Shown: positions 25,942 through 34,086, counted from the first letter of the stretch. The stretch is 64,000 bases of DNA from Burkholderiaceae bacterium (GCA_024235895.1 JACKLM010000003.1:434001-498000), one strand, 5' to 3'. Numbers and translations are program-made. Notes: generated from the sequence alone by a model not told the origin.

Positions 25942-26368
25942 CGGCGACGCCTGGACCGACGACGCCGGCTGGGCCGCGGTGCTGCAGCGCGAGCGTTCGC
26001 TGTTCGATCCCTGGGCCGAGGGCACCGCGATCGGCATCGTTGCGCGCGAAGTGGCCGATGCCGGCGGTGGTGGTGGTGGTGGCGAGATGATGGTCTGGGA
26101 GCGCCGCGACGGCGCGATGCATGTGGGGCACCGGCGCTTCGACGGCTTTGCGTCGGCCGGCGTCGCGGTGCTGTTCGTCGCCGCGCCGGGGGCGCTGGAG
26201 GCGGTGCACGCGCGGCTGCCGGCGCAGGCGCTGGGGGCGATGAAGCTCGCGCTGCGCGCGGGCACGATGCTGCTGTACGTGCTGGTGCCGCGCGCGCGGC
26301 TGGTCGACGACGGCTGCGAGGACTTCCTCGAGGCGCTCGGCCTGGCCTTCATGGGGGCCTGCCGGTGA
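25913..26368 (+). CDS. Hypothetical protein in flavoenzyme-MaoC operon (151 aa)
   Basis: A 151-residue protein of no family I recognise. It starts inside the end of the flavoenzyme gene (29 bp overlap) and its TGA overlaps the GTG of the next gene, so it is firmly embedded in the operon. The sequence is mixed alpha/beta with SLFDPWAEGTAIGIVAREV, a run of seven glycines (residues 51-57) encoded by repeated GGT/GGC, then VWERRDGAMHVGHRRFDGFA and hydrophobic strands. It could be a small accessory or hotdog-like subunit, but that is a guess. A GTG at 25928 is an alternative start. Confidence 0.7.
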   Translation: MGSGSVRGSDGDAWTDDAGWAAVLQRERSLFDPWAEGTAIGIVAREVADAGGGGGGGEMMVWERRDGAMHVGHRRFDGFASAGVAVLFVAAPGALEAVHARLPAQALGAMKLALRAGTMLLYVLVPRARLVDDGCEDFLEALGLAFMGACR

Positions 26369-27099
26369 TCTTCGACAACCCCGCCGGCGCGCCCGAGCTG
26401 GCCTGCAACGCCTGCGGCTGCCGCTGGTTCGACCGCATGACCGGCGCTTGCTACGAATGCGGCGAGCCGGTACCGCCCGAGGACGTGCAGGCCTTCCACG
26501 CGGCGCTGGCCGCCTACCAGGCGCGGCGCGGGCTGGCCGTGGCCGAGGCGGTGCCGGCGGTCGGCACTGGCGCAGCGGCCGCGCCGGCCGCCGTCCTGGT
26601 CCCGGCCGTGGTGCGTCCGTACATCCATGTCGAGGAGAGCGCGATGGAAGAACGCTGGTTCGAGGACTACCACCCCGGCTCGGTGCACGAGCTAGGCAGC
26701 GTCGAGGTCGACGCCGACGAGATCGTCCACTTCGGCCGCCTGTGGGACCCGCAGCCGATGCACACCGACGCCGAGGCCGCCGCGCGATCGCCCTTCGGTG
26801 GGCTGATCGCCAGTGGCTGGCACACCGCGGGGCTGATGATGCGGCTGTACGCGCAGCGCTACCTGTCGCCGGTGTCGAGCATCGCGTCGCCCGGGATGGA
26901 GGAGCTGCGCTGGCCGCAGGCTGTGCGGCCCGGCGACCGGCTCTCGGTGCGCGTCACGGTGCTCGACGCGCGGCCGTCGGCGTCGCGCCCGGACCGCGGC
27001 ATCGTGCGCTCGCTGGTCGAGGTACGCAACCAGAACGGCGAGCTGGTGATGACGATGCGTGCCGCCAACATGATCCTGCGTCGGCCAGCTGACGGCTGA
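26365..27099 (+). CDS. Zinc-ribbon/MaoC-like dehydratase fusion
   Basis: A 244-residue protein starting at GTG 26365, overlapping the previous stop as GTGA. Residues 14-32 form a zinc ribbon, CNAC then CYEC 11 residues later. An Ala/Val-rich linker follows. From residue 94 there is a MaoC hotdog domain: WFEDYHPGSVHELGSVEVDADEI (family start), FGRLWDPQPMHTDAEAA with the catalytic Asp-His pair, FGGLIASGWHTAGLMMRL, and PGDRLSVRVTV. MaoC enzymes hydrate enoyl-CoA thioesters. An SD-like GAGGAG lies 6 bases before an internal ATG at 26644, so the hotdog domain might also be made alone. The context suggests work on the same substrate as the flavoenzyme. Confidence 0.85.
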   Translation: MIFDNPAGAPELACNACGCRWFDRMTGACYECGEPVPPEDVQAFHAALAAYQARRGLAVAEAVPAVGTGAAAAPAAVLVPAVVRPYIHVEESAMEERWFEDYHPGSVHELGSVEVDADEIVHFGRLWDPQPMHTDAEAAARSPFGGLIASGWHTAGLMMRLYAQRYLSPVSSIASPGMEELRWPQAVRPGDRLSVRVTVLDARPSASRPDRGIVRSLVEVRNQNGELVMTMRAANMILRRPADG

Positions 27100-27309
27100 T
27101 CCGCGTCAGCACTGCCGCCGATTCGGTCCTTCTCGCGCGAGGGCCGTGACACCTCGTGCGATCGTGCGCCCGGTCGCCGGCGACTTGGGTCATCCGTACC
27201 CGCCGCCCTCGGCCCGCGCGCTGCCGGCATGCGCAGGCCGCACGAATGCCGAAGGCGAGGTACGCGAAGGGCCCCCTTCGACACCGAGACGATCGAGCGC
27301 GGCGTCTTG

Positions 27310-28707
27310 TCACCCCAGCCGCGCCCGATGCCGCTCGATTTGCGCCCGCACCTGCTCGGGCGCCGTGCCGCCGGCGACGCGGCGCGCGTGCATCGATCCT
27401 TGCAGCGTCAGCACCTGCAGCGCGTCGTCGCCGATCGAAGCGTGCAGCGACTGCAGCAGGTCCAGCGGCAGCTCGGCCAGGTCGACACCGCGCTGCAGCG
27501 CGATCCTGACCGCGTGCGCGACAACCTCGTGCGCGTCACGGAACGGCACGCCCTTTCTCGCCAGGTAGTCCGCCAGGTCGGTCGCCGTCGCATAGCCGCG
27601 GCGCGCGGCGCGCTCCATCGCGTCGGCCTTGACGACGATGCCCCCCGCCATCTCGGCCATGATGCGAAGCGTGTCGCGCAGCGTGTCGACGGTGTCGAAG
27701 AGGGGCTCCTTGTCCTCCTGGTTGTCCTTGTTGTAGGTCATCGGCTGGCCCTTCATCAGCGTCAGCAGGCCCATCAGGTGGCCGATCACGCGGCCGCTCT
27801 TGCCGCGCGCCAGCTCGGCCACGTCGGGGTTGCGCTTCTGCGGCATGATCGAGCTGCCGGTGCAGTAGCGGTCCGCGAGGTCGATGAAGTCGAAGTTCTG
27901 GCTCTTCCACAGCACGATCTCCTCGGCCAGCCGCGAGACGTGCACCATGCAGAGGCTGGCCCAGGCGGCGAACTCGATCGCGAAGTCGCGGTCGCTGACC
28001 GCGTCCAGGCTGTTCGCGCAGACGGCGTCGAAGCCGAGCCTGCGCGCGACGCGCTCGCGGTCCAGCGGATAGCTGGTGCCGGCCAGCGCCGCCGCGCCCA
28101 GCGGCAGCACGTTGACGCGCTTTCTGACGTCGGCCAGCCGCTCGGCGTCGCGCGCGAACATCTCGACATAGGCCAGCAGGTGGTGCGCGAAGCTGACCGG
28201 CTGCGCCACCTGCAGATGGGTGAAGCCGGGCATCACGGTCTCGGTGTGCCCGGCGGCCAGCTCGACCAGCGCACGCTGCATCGCCACCAGCAGCGCCGCC
28301 AGGCCGTCGATCTCGCCGCGCAGCCAAAGCCGGATGTCGGTCGCGACCTGGTCGTTGCGGCTGCGTCCGGTGTGCAGCCGCTTGCCGGCGTCGCCGACGA
28401 GCGTGGTCAGCCGCGCCTCGATGTTGAGGTGCACGTCCTCGAGCTCGAGCTTCCACTCGAACTCGCCGCGCTCGATCTCGCCGGCGATCTGCGTCAGCCC
28501 GCGCTCGACGTCGGCGCCGTCCTGCGCCGAGATCACCCCCTGCGCGGCGAGCATCTCGGCGTGCGCGAGGCTGCCGTCGATATCGGCTCGCCACAGCCGG
28601 CGGTCGAACCCGACGCTGGCGGTGTAGCGCTGCACCAGCTCGCTCATCGGTTCGGAGAACAAAGCGGACCAGGCCTGGGCCTTGTTGGCGAGCGGATCGT
28701 GTGACAT
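27310..28707 (-). CDS. argH: Argininosuccinate lyase
   Basis: A 465-residue enzyme that splits argininosuccinate into arginine and fumarate, the last step of arginine synthesis. It has the fumarase/aspartase-family signature GSSIMPQKRNPD with the catalytic Ser, plus TGRSRNDQVATD and GFTHLQVAQPVSFAHH. Length and N-terminus (SHDPLANKAQAWSALFSEP) are normal for betaproteobacteria. It is divergent from the AlgZ-like kinase gene, the same arrangement as argH-algZ-algR in pseudomonads. The 210 bp downstream of its stop, up to the MaoC gene, holds only a weak short hairpin. Confidence 0.97.
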   Translation of the reverse strand: MSHDPLANKAQAWSALFSEPMSELVQRYTASVGFDRRLWRADIDGSLAHAEMLAAQGVISAQDGADVERGLTQIAGEIERGEFEWKLELEDVHLNIEARLTTLVGDAGKRLHTGRSRNDQVATDIRLWLRGEIDGLAALLVAMQRALVELAAGHTETVMPGFTHLQVAQPVSFAHHLLAYVEMFARDAERLADVRKRVNVLPLGAAALAGTSYPLDRERVARRLGFDAVCANSLDAVSDRDFAIEFAAWASLCMVHVSRLAEEIVLWKSQNFDFIDLADRYCTGSSIMPQKRNPDVAELARGKSGRVIGHLMGLLTLMKGQPMTYNKDNQEDKEPLFDTVDTLRDTLRIMAEMAGGIVVKADAMERAARRGYATATDLADYLARKGVPFRDAHEVVAHAVRIALQRGVDLAELPLDLLQSLHASIGDDALQVLTLQGSMHARRVAGGTAPEQVRAQIERHRARLG

Positions 28708-28792
28708 CGGAGCGCGGCGGGGGAGGGCTACGTATTATCGGGGCCGCCCGCAGGCCGCGGCCCGCGCCGCCCAAGCCCTGCCGTGAATCCCG

Positions 28793-29938
28793 ATGAAGTG
28801 TCCGCCAGCCGACTCTCCGAGCCCTGCCGACGAAGGCGCGGACGGGACGCGGCCGCCCAGCGTGTGGCCGCAGAGTTCGCGCGGGCCTGCCGCCGGGGCC
28901 AGCACGATCACGCTGTCCCGCTTCGACCCGCGGGCGGAGGAACGCGCGCGCGCCGACGCCCAGGCGACGGCCGCGTTCGACGTCTGTCACCCGGCGCTCG
29001 CCTTGCGCGCCGTGCTGCTGGTGCAGGCGGTGCTGATGGTCGGCACGCTGCTGTCGTCGCCGACCGCGGCGTCGTGGCCGGCGCTGGCCGGCAGCGCTGG
29101 CTTCGCCGGGCTGACCGGCACCCTCGCGTGGCTGGTCGTCGTGTGTGCCCTGCGCACGCCGTTGCGGCGGGCGAAGCCGGCGCTGCGCGCGGCGGCCGCG
29201 CTCGCGCTGGGCGGCGCGGCGGCGCTGGCAGGGGCGCTGCCGCTGGCGACGGTCGGGCTGCTCGCCCTCGACGGGCTGCGGCCACTCGCGATCGCGCTGG
29301 CCGGTGCCGGCCTGGCGGCGCTGCTGTGGGCCTGGCTGGACCTGCGCGCACGCATCTGGCAGCCGGTCGACGCGCGCGCGCGGCTGGCCGAGCTGCAATC
29401 GCGCATCCGGCCGCACTTCCTCTTCAACGCGCTCAACACCGCGCTCGCGCTGGTTCGCGTCGACCCGGCTCGCGCCGAGCAGGTGCTGGAGGACCTGGCC
29501 GAGCTGTTCCGTGTCGCGCTGGCGGAGACGGGGCTTTCGGTCTCGCTGGACGAGGAGATCGAGCTCGCGCAGCGCTACCTGGCGATCGAACAGCTGCGCT
29601 TCGGCGCGCGGATGCAGGTGCAGTGGGATATCGAGCCTGGCGTCGGCCGCGCGCGCGTGCCGCCGCTGATGCTGCAGCCGCTGGTCGAGAATGCGGTCCG
29701 GCACGGCGTCGAGCCTTCGGGCCGGCCGGCGCACATCAGGGTGCACGCCGGCGTGCAGCGCGGGCAGGCCGTGGTGGAGGTCGTCAATACGGTCCCCGAA
29801 GAGGCCGGGCCCGCCGGCCACGGCATGGCGCAGCACAATGTGCGCGAGCGCTTGCGGCTGCTGCACGATATCGCGGCACAGTTCGATTGCTGGCGCGACG
29901 ACGGCGGCTACCACGCGCGTGTCGTGCTGCCGCTGTGA
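28793..29938 (+). CDS. Sensor histidine kinase, LytS/AlgZ(FimS)-like
   Basis: A 381-residue membrane kinase. After a disordered N-terminus there are four hydrophobic segments (residues about 68-185), then the His_kinase domain RIRPHFLFNALNTALALV with His208 as the likely phosphoacceptor. The ATPase has the N box QPLVENAVRHGVEP, and HGMAQHNVRERL near the end. The kinase is paired with a LytTR regulator 100 bp downstream and divergent from argH, so it corresponds to AlgZ/FimS, which in Pseudomonas controls alginate and type IV pili. Targets here are unknown. Confidence 0.9.
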   Translation: MKCPPADSPSPADEGADGTRPPSVWPQSSRGPAAGASTITLSRFDPRAEERARADAQATAAFDVCHPALALRAVLLVQAVLMVGTLLSSPTAASWPALAGSAGFAGLTGTLAWLVVVCALRTPLRRAKPALRAAAALALGGAAALAGALPLATVGLLALDGLRPLAIALAGAGLAALLWAWLDLRARIWQPVDARARLAELQSRIRPHFLFNALNTALALVRVDPARAEQVLEDLAELFRVALAETGLSVSLDEEIELAQRYLAIEQLRFGARMQVQWDIEPGVGRARVPPLMLQPLVENAVRHGVEPSGRPAHIRVHAGVQRGQAVVEVVNTVPEEAGPAGHGMAQHNVRERLRLLHDIAAQFDCWRDDGGYHARVVLPL

Positions 29939-30038
29939 GGACGTGGCCCGACCGGATCGCCGAGGTCGTGTTCCGCGCGCGCCGCCCGCCACGCGGCGCA
30001 CGCGTCGCTCGCCAAGCTGCGGAGAGGCCCGTCCCGTG

Positions 30039-30884
30039 ATGAAGAACCCCGACGACGACGCCAGGCCCCACATGGGCTCCCCACACGCGGACGCGGCCGG
30101 CCCGACGGCCCAGACCCCTGTCGCTGGCCTGCTGCGCGTGCTGGTCGTCGACGACGAGCCGCTGGCGCGGCTGCGGCTGCGAAGCCTGCTGGCGGAGATC
30201 GCGGAGCCGGTCAGCGCCGTCGTCGGCGAGGCCGAGGACGCGGCCGGTGCCCTGCGCGTGCTGCAGACGCAACCCGCCGACCTGGTGCTGCTCGACATCG
30301 CGATGCCGGGATCGGGCGGCTTGCCGCTGGCGGCCCAGCTCGCGTCGCAGCCGGGCGCACCTGCGGTCGTCTTCGTGACCGCGCACGCTTGGCATGCGCT
30401 CGAGGCCTTCGACCTCGATGCCGTCGACTACCTGACCAAGCCCGTGCGGCGCGAGCGCCTGCAGGCGGCGCTGCGCCGGGTCGCCCAGCGCCGCGGATCG
30501 GCCGCGGCCGGCGCCGCGCTGGCGGCCGACGAACCGGTGCTCGTCGTCAGCGACCGCGGCCGCGTGCTTCGCGTGCCGTTGGCCGAGGTGCTGTACCTCC
30601 GTGCCGAGCTCAAGTACGTCACGCTGCGCACACCGACGCGCAGTCTGGTGCTCGACGACAGCCTGGCGGATCTCGAGCAGCGGCTGGGCGAGGGCTTCAT
30701 CCGCATCCACCGCAATGCGCTGGTCGCCCGGCGCGCGGTGCGCGCACTGGAGCGCCGCCCGCTGCCGGGCGGCGATGCCGACGCTTGGGCGGTGCGGGTG
30801 GCACCGCTGGACGAGTGGCTGGCGGTGTCGAGGCGCCAGGTCACCGCAGTCAGGCAGGCACTGGAGGAGGGCGACAGCGCCTGA
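30039..30884 (+). CDS. LytTR-family response regulator, AlgR-like
   Basis: A 281-residue response regulator. The receiver domain (residues about 32-150) has the acidic pair D38-D39, the phosphoacceptor D86 in LLDIAMPG, and K134 in YLTKPV. The LytTR DNA-binding domain (about 175-275) has VLYLRAELKYVTLRT and FIRIHRNALV. I chose ATG 30039, with GGAGAGG upstream, although a GTG directly precedes it in frame. It forms a pair with the upstream kinase. In pseudomonads hemC follows algR; here the next gene is argF on the opposite strand. Confidence 0.92.
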   Translation: MKNPDDDARPHMGSPHADAAGPTAQTPVAGLLRVLVVDDEPLARLRLRSLLAEIAEPVSAVVGEAEDAAGALRVLQTQPADLVLLDIAMPGSGGLPLAAQLASQPGAPAVVFVTAHAWHALEAFDLDAVDYLTKPVRRERLQAALRRVAQRRGSAAAGAALAADEPVLVVSDRGRVLRVPLAEVLYLRAELKYVTLRTPTRSLVLDDSLADLEQRLGEGFIRIHRNALVARRAVRALERRPLPGGDADAWAVRVAPLDEWLAVSRRQVTAVRQALEEGDSA

Positions 30885-30935
30885 GGCCCGTGCGTCGCCG
30901 CGCTTGCTCGCTGCCGCACGGTGCTCGGCGACCCG

Positions 30936-31000
30936 TCAGCCGATGCGCCCGATCAGCAGGTATTCCATCAGAGCCTTCTGCACGTGCATTCGATTTTGGA
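30936..31000 (-). pseudogene. Remnant of an argF 3' end
   Basis: On the minus strand, this segment reads NRMHVQKALMEYLLIGRIG and stop, exactly the last 19 residues of the intact argF 142 bp away. Over 57 bp (30941-30997 against 31083-31139) there are three differences. With the final Gly codon (GGC/GGG) and the stop (TGA/TAG) included, every difference is synonymous. No matching upstream argF sequence lies in front of it, so it is not a gene. It looks like the tail of an older argF allele left after recombination. Confidence 0.85.
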
Positions 31001-31023
31001 TCCGGCCCGGCGCTGGCGCGCCT

Positions 31024-31044
31024 TCACATCGCTGCGCGATGTGA
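31024..31044. other. Perfect inverted repeat between argF and its remnant
   Basis: TCACATCGC-TGC-GCGATGTGA is a perfect 9-bp stem with a 3-base loop, 34 bases past the argF stop. It could terminate argF transcription, but no T-run follows on either strand. A second palindrome, CCGATATCGG, lies at 31052-31061. Confidence 0.5.
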
Positions 31045-31077
31045 GCCTGCACCGATATCGGATGCACGTGGGCCGTC

Positions 31078-32010
31078 CTACCCGATGCGCCCGATCAGCA
31101 GATATTCCATCAGCGCCTTCTGCACGTGCATCCGATTTTCGGCCTCGTCCCAGACGACGGACTGGGGGCCGTCGATGACCTCGGCGGCGACTTCCTCGCC
31201 GCGGTGCGCCGGAAGGCAATGCATGAACAGGGCGTCGGGCTGTGCCGCGGCCATCATCTCGGTGTCGACACACCAGTCGGCGAAGGCCTTGCGGCGCGCG
31301 TCGTTCTCGGCCTCGAAGCCCATGCTGGTCCACACGTCGGTGGTCACCAGATGGGCGCCGCGGCAGGCCTGCAGCGGGTCCTTGAAGACCTGGTAGCAGT
31401 CGCGATCGCCGATGCCGGCGAGGGCGGGGTCGACCTCGTAGCCGTGCGGCGTGCTGACGTGGACCTTGAACCCGAGGATCTCGGCCGCCTGCAGCCAGGT
31501 GTTCGCCATGTTGTTGCCGTCGCCGACCCAGGCCACGACCTTGCCGGCGATGTCGCCGCGATGCTCGATGTAGGTGTAGACGTCGGCCAGGATCTGGCAC
31601 GGGTGGAACTCGTTCGTCAGCCCGTTGATGACCGGCACCCGCGAGTGCGCGGCGAAGGCCTCGAGCTTGGCCTGCTCGTAGGTGCGGATCATCACCAGGT
31701 CGACCATGCGGCTGATCACGCGCGCGCTGTCCTCGACCGGCTCGGCGCGGCCGAGCTGGCTGTCGCCGGTCGTCAGGTGCACGACCGACCCGCCCATCTG
31801 GTACATGCCGGCCTCGAAGCTCACACGCGTGCGCGTACTGGCCTTCTCGAAGATCATCGCCAGCGTGCGGTCGACCAGCGGCTGGTACTTCTCGTAATTC
31901 TTGAACCGCGTCTTGATGATGCGCGTGCGGTCGAACAGGTAGGCGTACTCCTCGGCACGCAGGTCCCTGAACTGCAGGTAGTGTCTCATCAGGCTGTCGC
32001 CGGGCTTCAT
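31078..32010 (-). CDS. argF: Ornithine carbamoyltransferase
   Basis: A 310-residue enzyme making citrulline from ornithine and carbamoyl phosphate. It has the carbamoyl-phosphate loop FEKASTRTRVSFE, HPCQILADVYT, the GDGNNMANTW segment, TDVWTSMGFE and FMHCLPAHRG, whose Cys binds ornithine. The ATG at 32010 overlaps the argD stop as ATGA, favouring translational coupling; a second ATG at 31989 (MRHYLQF) is the more usual N-terminus in relatives and cannot be excluded. A copy of its 3' end lies just downstream. Confidence 0.96.
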   Translation of the reverse strand: MKPGDSLMRHYLQFRDLRAEEYAYLFDRTRIIKTRFKNYEKYQPLVDRTLAMIFEKASTRTRVSFEAGMYQMGGSVVHLTTGDSQLGRAEPVEDSARVISRMVDLVMIRTYEQAKLEAFAAHSRVPVINGLTNEFHPCQILADVYTYIEHRGDIAGKVVAWVGDGNNMANTWLQAAEILGFKVHVSTPHGYEVDPALAGIGDRDCYQVFKDPLQACRGAHLVTTDVWTSMGFEAENDARRKAFADWCVDTEMMAAAQPDALFMHCLPAHRGEEVAAEVIDGPQSVVWDEAENRMHVQKALMEYLLIGRIG

Positions 32011-33215
32011 GACTCGGACAGGAACTGCCGCACCAGCGGCGCCAGGATCGCGACGACCTGGCGTGCCTCGTCGGCCGAGATGATCAGCGGCGGCACGATG
32101 CGGATCACGCGATCGGCGGTGACGCTGATCATCAGCCCGGCGTCGGCGGCGCGCTGCAGCAGCGCGCCGCAGGGGCGGTCGAGCTCGATGCCGATCATCA
32201 ACCCCTGGCCGCGCACCTCGACCACGCCGGCCACGCCGTCGAAAGCCTGCTTCAGCTCGGCCATCAGCCGTGCGCCGACGTTCGCGGCGTTGGCCAGCAG
32301 GCCTTCGGCTTCCATGATCCGCAGCGTCTCGACGCCGGCGCGCATCGCCAGCGGGTTGCCGCCGAAGGTGCTGCCGTGGTTGCCCGGGCCGAGCACGTCG
32401 ACCGCGTGCGACCCGCAGACGACGGCGCCGACCGGCACCCCCGACCCCAGCCCCTTGGCCAGCGGCATCACGTCCGGAAGGATGCCGGCCCACTGGTGCG
32501 CGAACCACTTGCCCGTGCGCCCGATGCCGCACTGCACCTCGTCGAGCATCAGCAGCCAGCCGCGCGCGTCGCACAGCGCGCGCAGGTCCTTCAGGTAGGC
32601 GACGGTCGCCGGGTGGATGCCGCCTTCGCCCTGGATCGTTTCCAAGAAGACGGCAACCACATTGGGCCGCTCGGCCGCGACGCGCTCCAGCGCCGCGAGA
32701 TCGTTGCGCGGCACGCGCACGAAGCCCTCGACCAGCGGGCCGAATCCGGCCTGGATCTTGGGGTTGGCGGTGGCCGACAGCGTGGCCAGCGAGCGGCCGT
32801 GGAAGGCGCCCTCGTAGACGACGATCTCGGGCCGGTCGATGCCGCGGTCGTGCCCGGCCTTGCGCGCGATCTTCAGCGCCGCCTCGTTGGCCTCGAGCCC
32901 GGTCGAGCAGAAGAAGGCGCCCGCCAGCCCCGACAGCTCGCACAGCCTGGCGGCGAGTTGCTCCTGCAACGGCACCTCGTAGTAGTTCGAGCAGTGGATC
33001 AGGCGCGCGACCTGGTCCTGCAGCGCCGGCACCAGCAACGGGTGAGCGTGACCGAGGGTGTTGACCGCGATGCCGCCCAGCGCGTCGAGGTAGCGCTTGC
33101 CGTCCGTGTCCCAGACCCAGCAGCCTCGGCCGTGCGCGAGCGCGATCGGCAGCCGGCCGTAGGTGTTCAGCACATGCGGCATCGGCCGCGACGGCGGGAT
33201 CTGCGGGGCGTTCAT
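32007..33215 (-). CDS. argD: Acetylornithine/class III aminotransferase
   Basis: A 402-residue PLP enzyme that makes N-acetylornithine in arginine synthesis. It has LDALGGIAVNTLGHAHP, FFCSTGLEANEAALK, YEGAFHGRSLATLSAT, the cofactor Asp in LMLDEVQCGIGRTGK, and the PLP Lys in MPLAKGLGSGVPVGA. Its stop overlaps the argF start (ATGA), so the two form an arginine operon, and the DUF3579 gene is divergent 139 bp upstream. A palindrome in that gap may be an operator. Confidence 0.93.
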   Translation of the reverse strand: MNAPQIPPSRPMPHVLNTYGRLPIALAHGRGCWVWDTDGKRYLDALGGIAVNTLGHAHPLLVPALQDQVARLIHCSNYYEVPLQEQLAARLCELSGLAGAFFCSTGLEANEAALKIARKAGHDRGIDRPEIVVYEGAFHGRSLATLSATANPKIQAGFGPLVEGFVRVPRNDLAALERVAAERPNVVAVFLETIQGEGGIHPATVAYLKDLRALCDARGWLLMLDEVQCGIGRTGKWFAHQWAGILPDVMPLAKGLGSGVPVGAVVCGSHAVDVLGPGNHGSTFGGNPLAMRAGVETLRIMEAEGLLANAANVGARLMAELKQAFDGVAGVVEVRGQGLMIGIELDRPCGALLQRAADAGLMISVTADRVIRIVPPLIISADEARQVVAILAPLVRQFLSES

Positions 33216-33292
33216 CGTCGTGCCTCGACGTCGTGGAGGAGCGCGGACTCTAGCAGGCCGCCCCGACCGAGTCCGCCCCGGTCGATGCGGCT

Positions 33293-33311
33293 GTTGCTGC
33301 AATGCAGCAAC
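33293..33311. promoter_or_regulatory. Perfect palindrome in the argD/DUF3579 divergent promoter region
   Basis: GTTGCTGC-AAT-GCAGCAAC has perfect 8-bp arms with a 3-base centre. It lies almost midway between the two divergent starts, where one regulator could serve both. It does not match an ARG box that I know. No protein can be assigned. Confidence 0.45.
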
Positions 33312-33354
33312 AACGCGGCACAATCGGGGCTGGACGCCGAACCGACCGAGCCCC

Positions 33355-33654
33355 ATGAACCCGCCGCCGCGCAGATACGTGATCCGGGGCGTGACCCGCG
33401 ACGGGCGCACGTTTCGTCCGAGCGACTGGCCCGAGCGGCTCGCCGGCGCCATGGCGTGCTTTCGTCCGGAGGGCGTGAGCAGCGGCCCTCAGCCGGGCTA
33501 CTCGCCGTATTGCGTGCCGCGTGTGATCGGCGGCGTCAAGTGCGTGGTCGTCGACGAGGCCGTGCGCGAGGTCGAGCCCAAGGCCTGGGACTTCGTCATG
33601 GGTTTCGCGCGCGACAACGAACTCGGCGTCGAGCCCACGGACGCCGAGCCCTGA
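33355..33654 (+). CDS. DUF3579 family protein
   Basis: A 99-residue protein of the DUF3579 family, found almost only in betaproteobacteria and of unknown function. Its family blocks are YVIRGVTRDGRTFRPSDWPE, CFRPEG and YSPYCVPRVIGGVKCVVVDE. ATG 33355 gives the normal length. It is divergent from argD-argF and next to rpsT, the usual location in Burkholderiales. There is no membrane segment. Confidence 0.93.
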   Translation: MNPPPRRYVIRGVTRDGRTFRPSDWPERLAGAMACFRPEGVSSGPQPGYSPYCVPRVIGGVKCVVVDEAVREVEPKAWDFVMGFARDNELGVEPTDAEP

Positions 33655-33695
33655 ACGGGCGTGCCGGCGGCGAATCGGCGGGCCATCAAGGCGAG

Positions 33696-33716
33696 AGGGC
33701 CTGCACGGCAGGCCCT
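33696..33716. terminator. Bidirectional stem-loop between DUF3579 gene and rpsT
   Basis: AGGGCCTGC-ACG-GCAGGCCCT is a perfect 9-bp stem lying between two convergent gene ends. It lacks a T-run on both sides but is placed as a two-way terminator would be. Confidence 0.5.
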
Positions 33717-33771
33717 GGTGATCGCTTCGCGGCGCAGGATCGTGCGGCGCCGCAAGCCAAGCCGGGCGGCG

Positions 33772-34086
33772 TCAGGCCGCGGGCTGCTGCGCCGTCGCCA
33801 GCGCCTTGATCTTGGCGGCCAGCCGGCTCTTGTGGCGCGCGGCCTTGTTCTTGTGGAAGATGCCCTTGTCGGCGACCGAGTCGATCACGCGCTGTGCATC
33901 CTTGAACAGCGTGCCCGCCTGGGCCGCATCGCCGGCGCTGACCGCCTTCTGCACCCCTTTGATGGCGGTACGGAAGCGCGAACGCAGCGAGGTGTTCTGC
34001 GCGTTGAGGGCGACGTTCTGACGCGCCCGCTTGCGCCCGGAGGCGATGCGTACGGTCTTCTTCTTGGCTTTGGACGAGGTGGCCAT
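33772..34086 (-). CDS. rpsT: 30S ribosomal protein S20
   Basis: A 104-residue basic protein that binds 16S rRNA early in 30S assembly. It starts MATSSKAKKKTVRIASGRKR and has LNAQNTSLRSRFRTAIK, SVADKGIFHKNKAARHKSRL and the short Ala/Gln-rich C-terminal tail usual in the group. It is divergent from murJ and has a good promoter about 125 bp upstream, leaving a leader of roughly 115 bases. Confidence 0.97.
   Translation of the reverse strand: MATSSKAKKKTVRIASGRKRARQNVALNAQNTSLRSRFRTAIKGVQKAVSAGDAAQAGTLFKDAQRVIDSVADKGIFHKNKAARHKSRLAAKIKALATAQQPAA

Noticed and set aside
27100..27309. Terminator or small RNA between the MaoC gene and argH
   Set aside because: Only a 7-bp CGAAGGG/CCCTTCG dyad with a 2-base loop is seen; no promoter or T-run.
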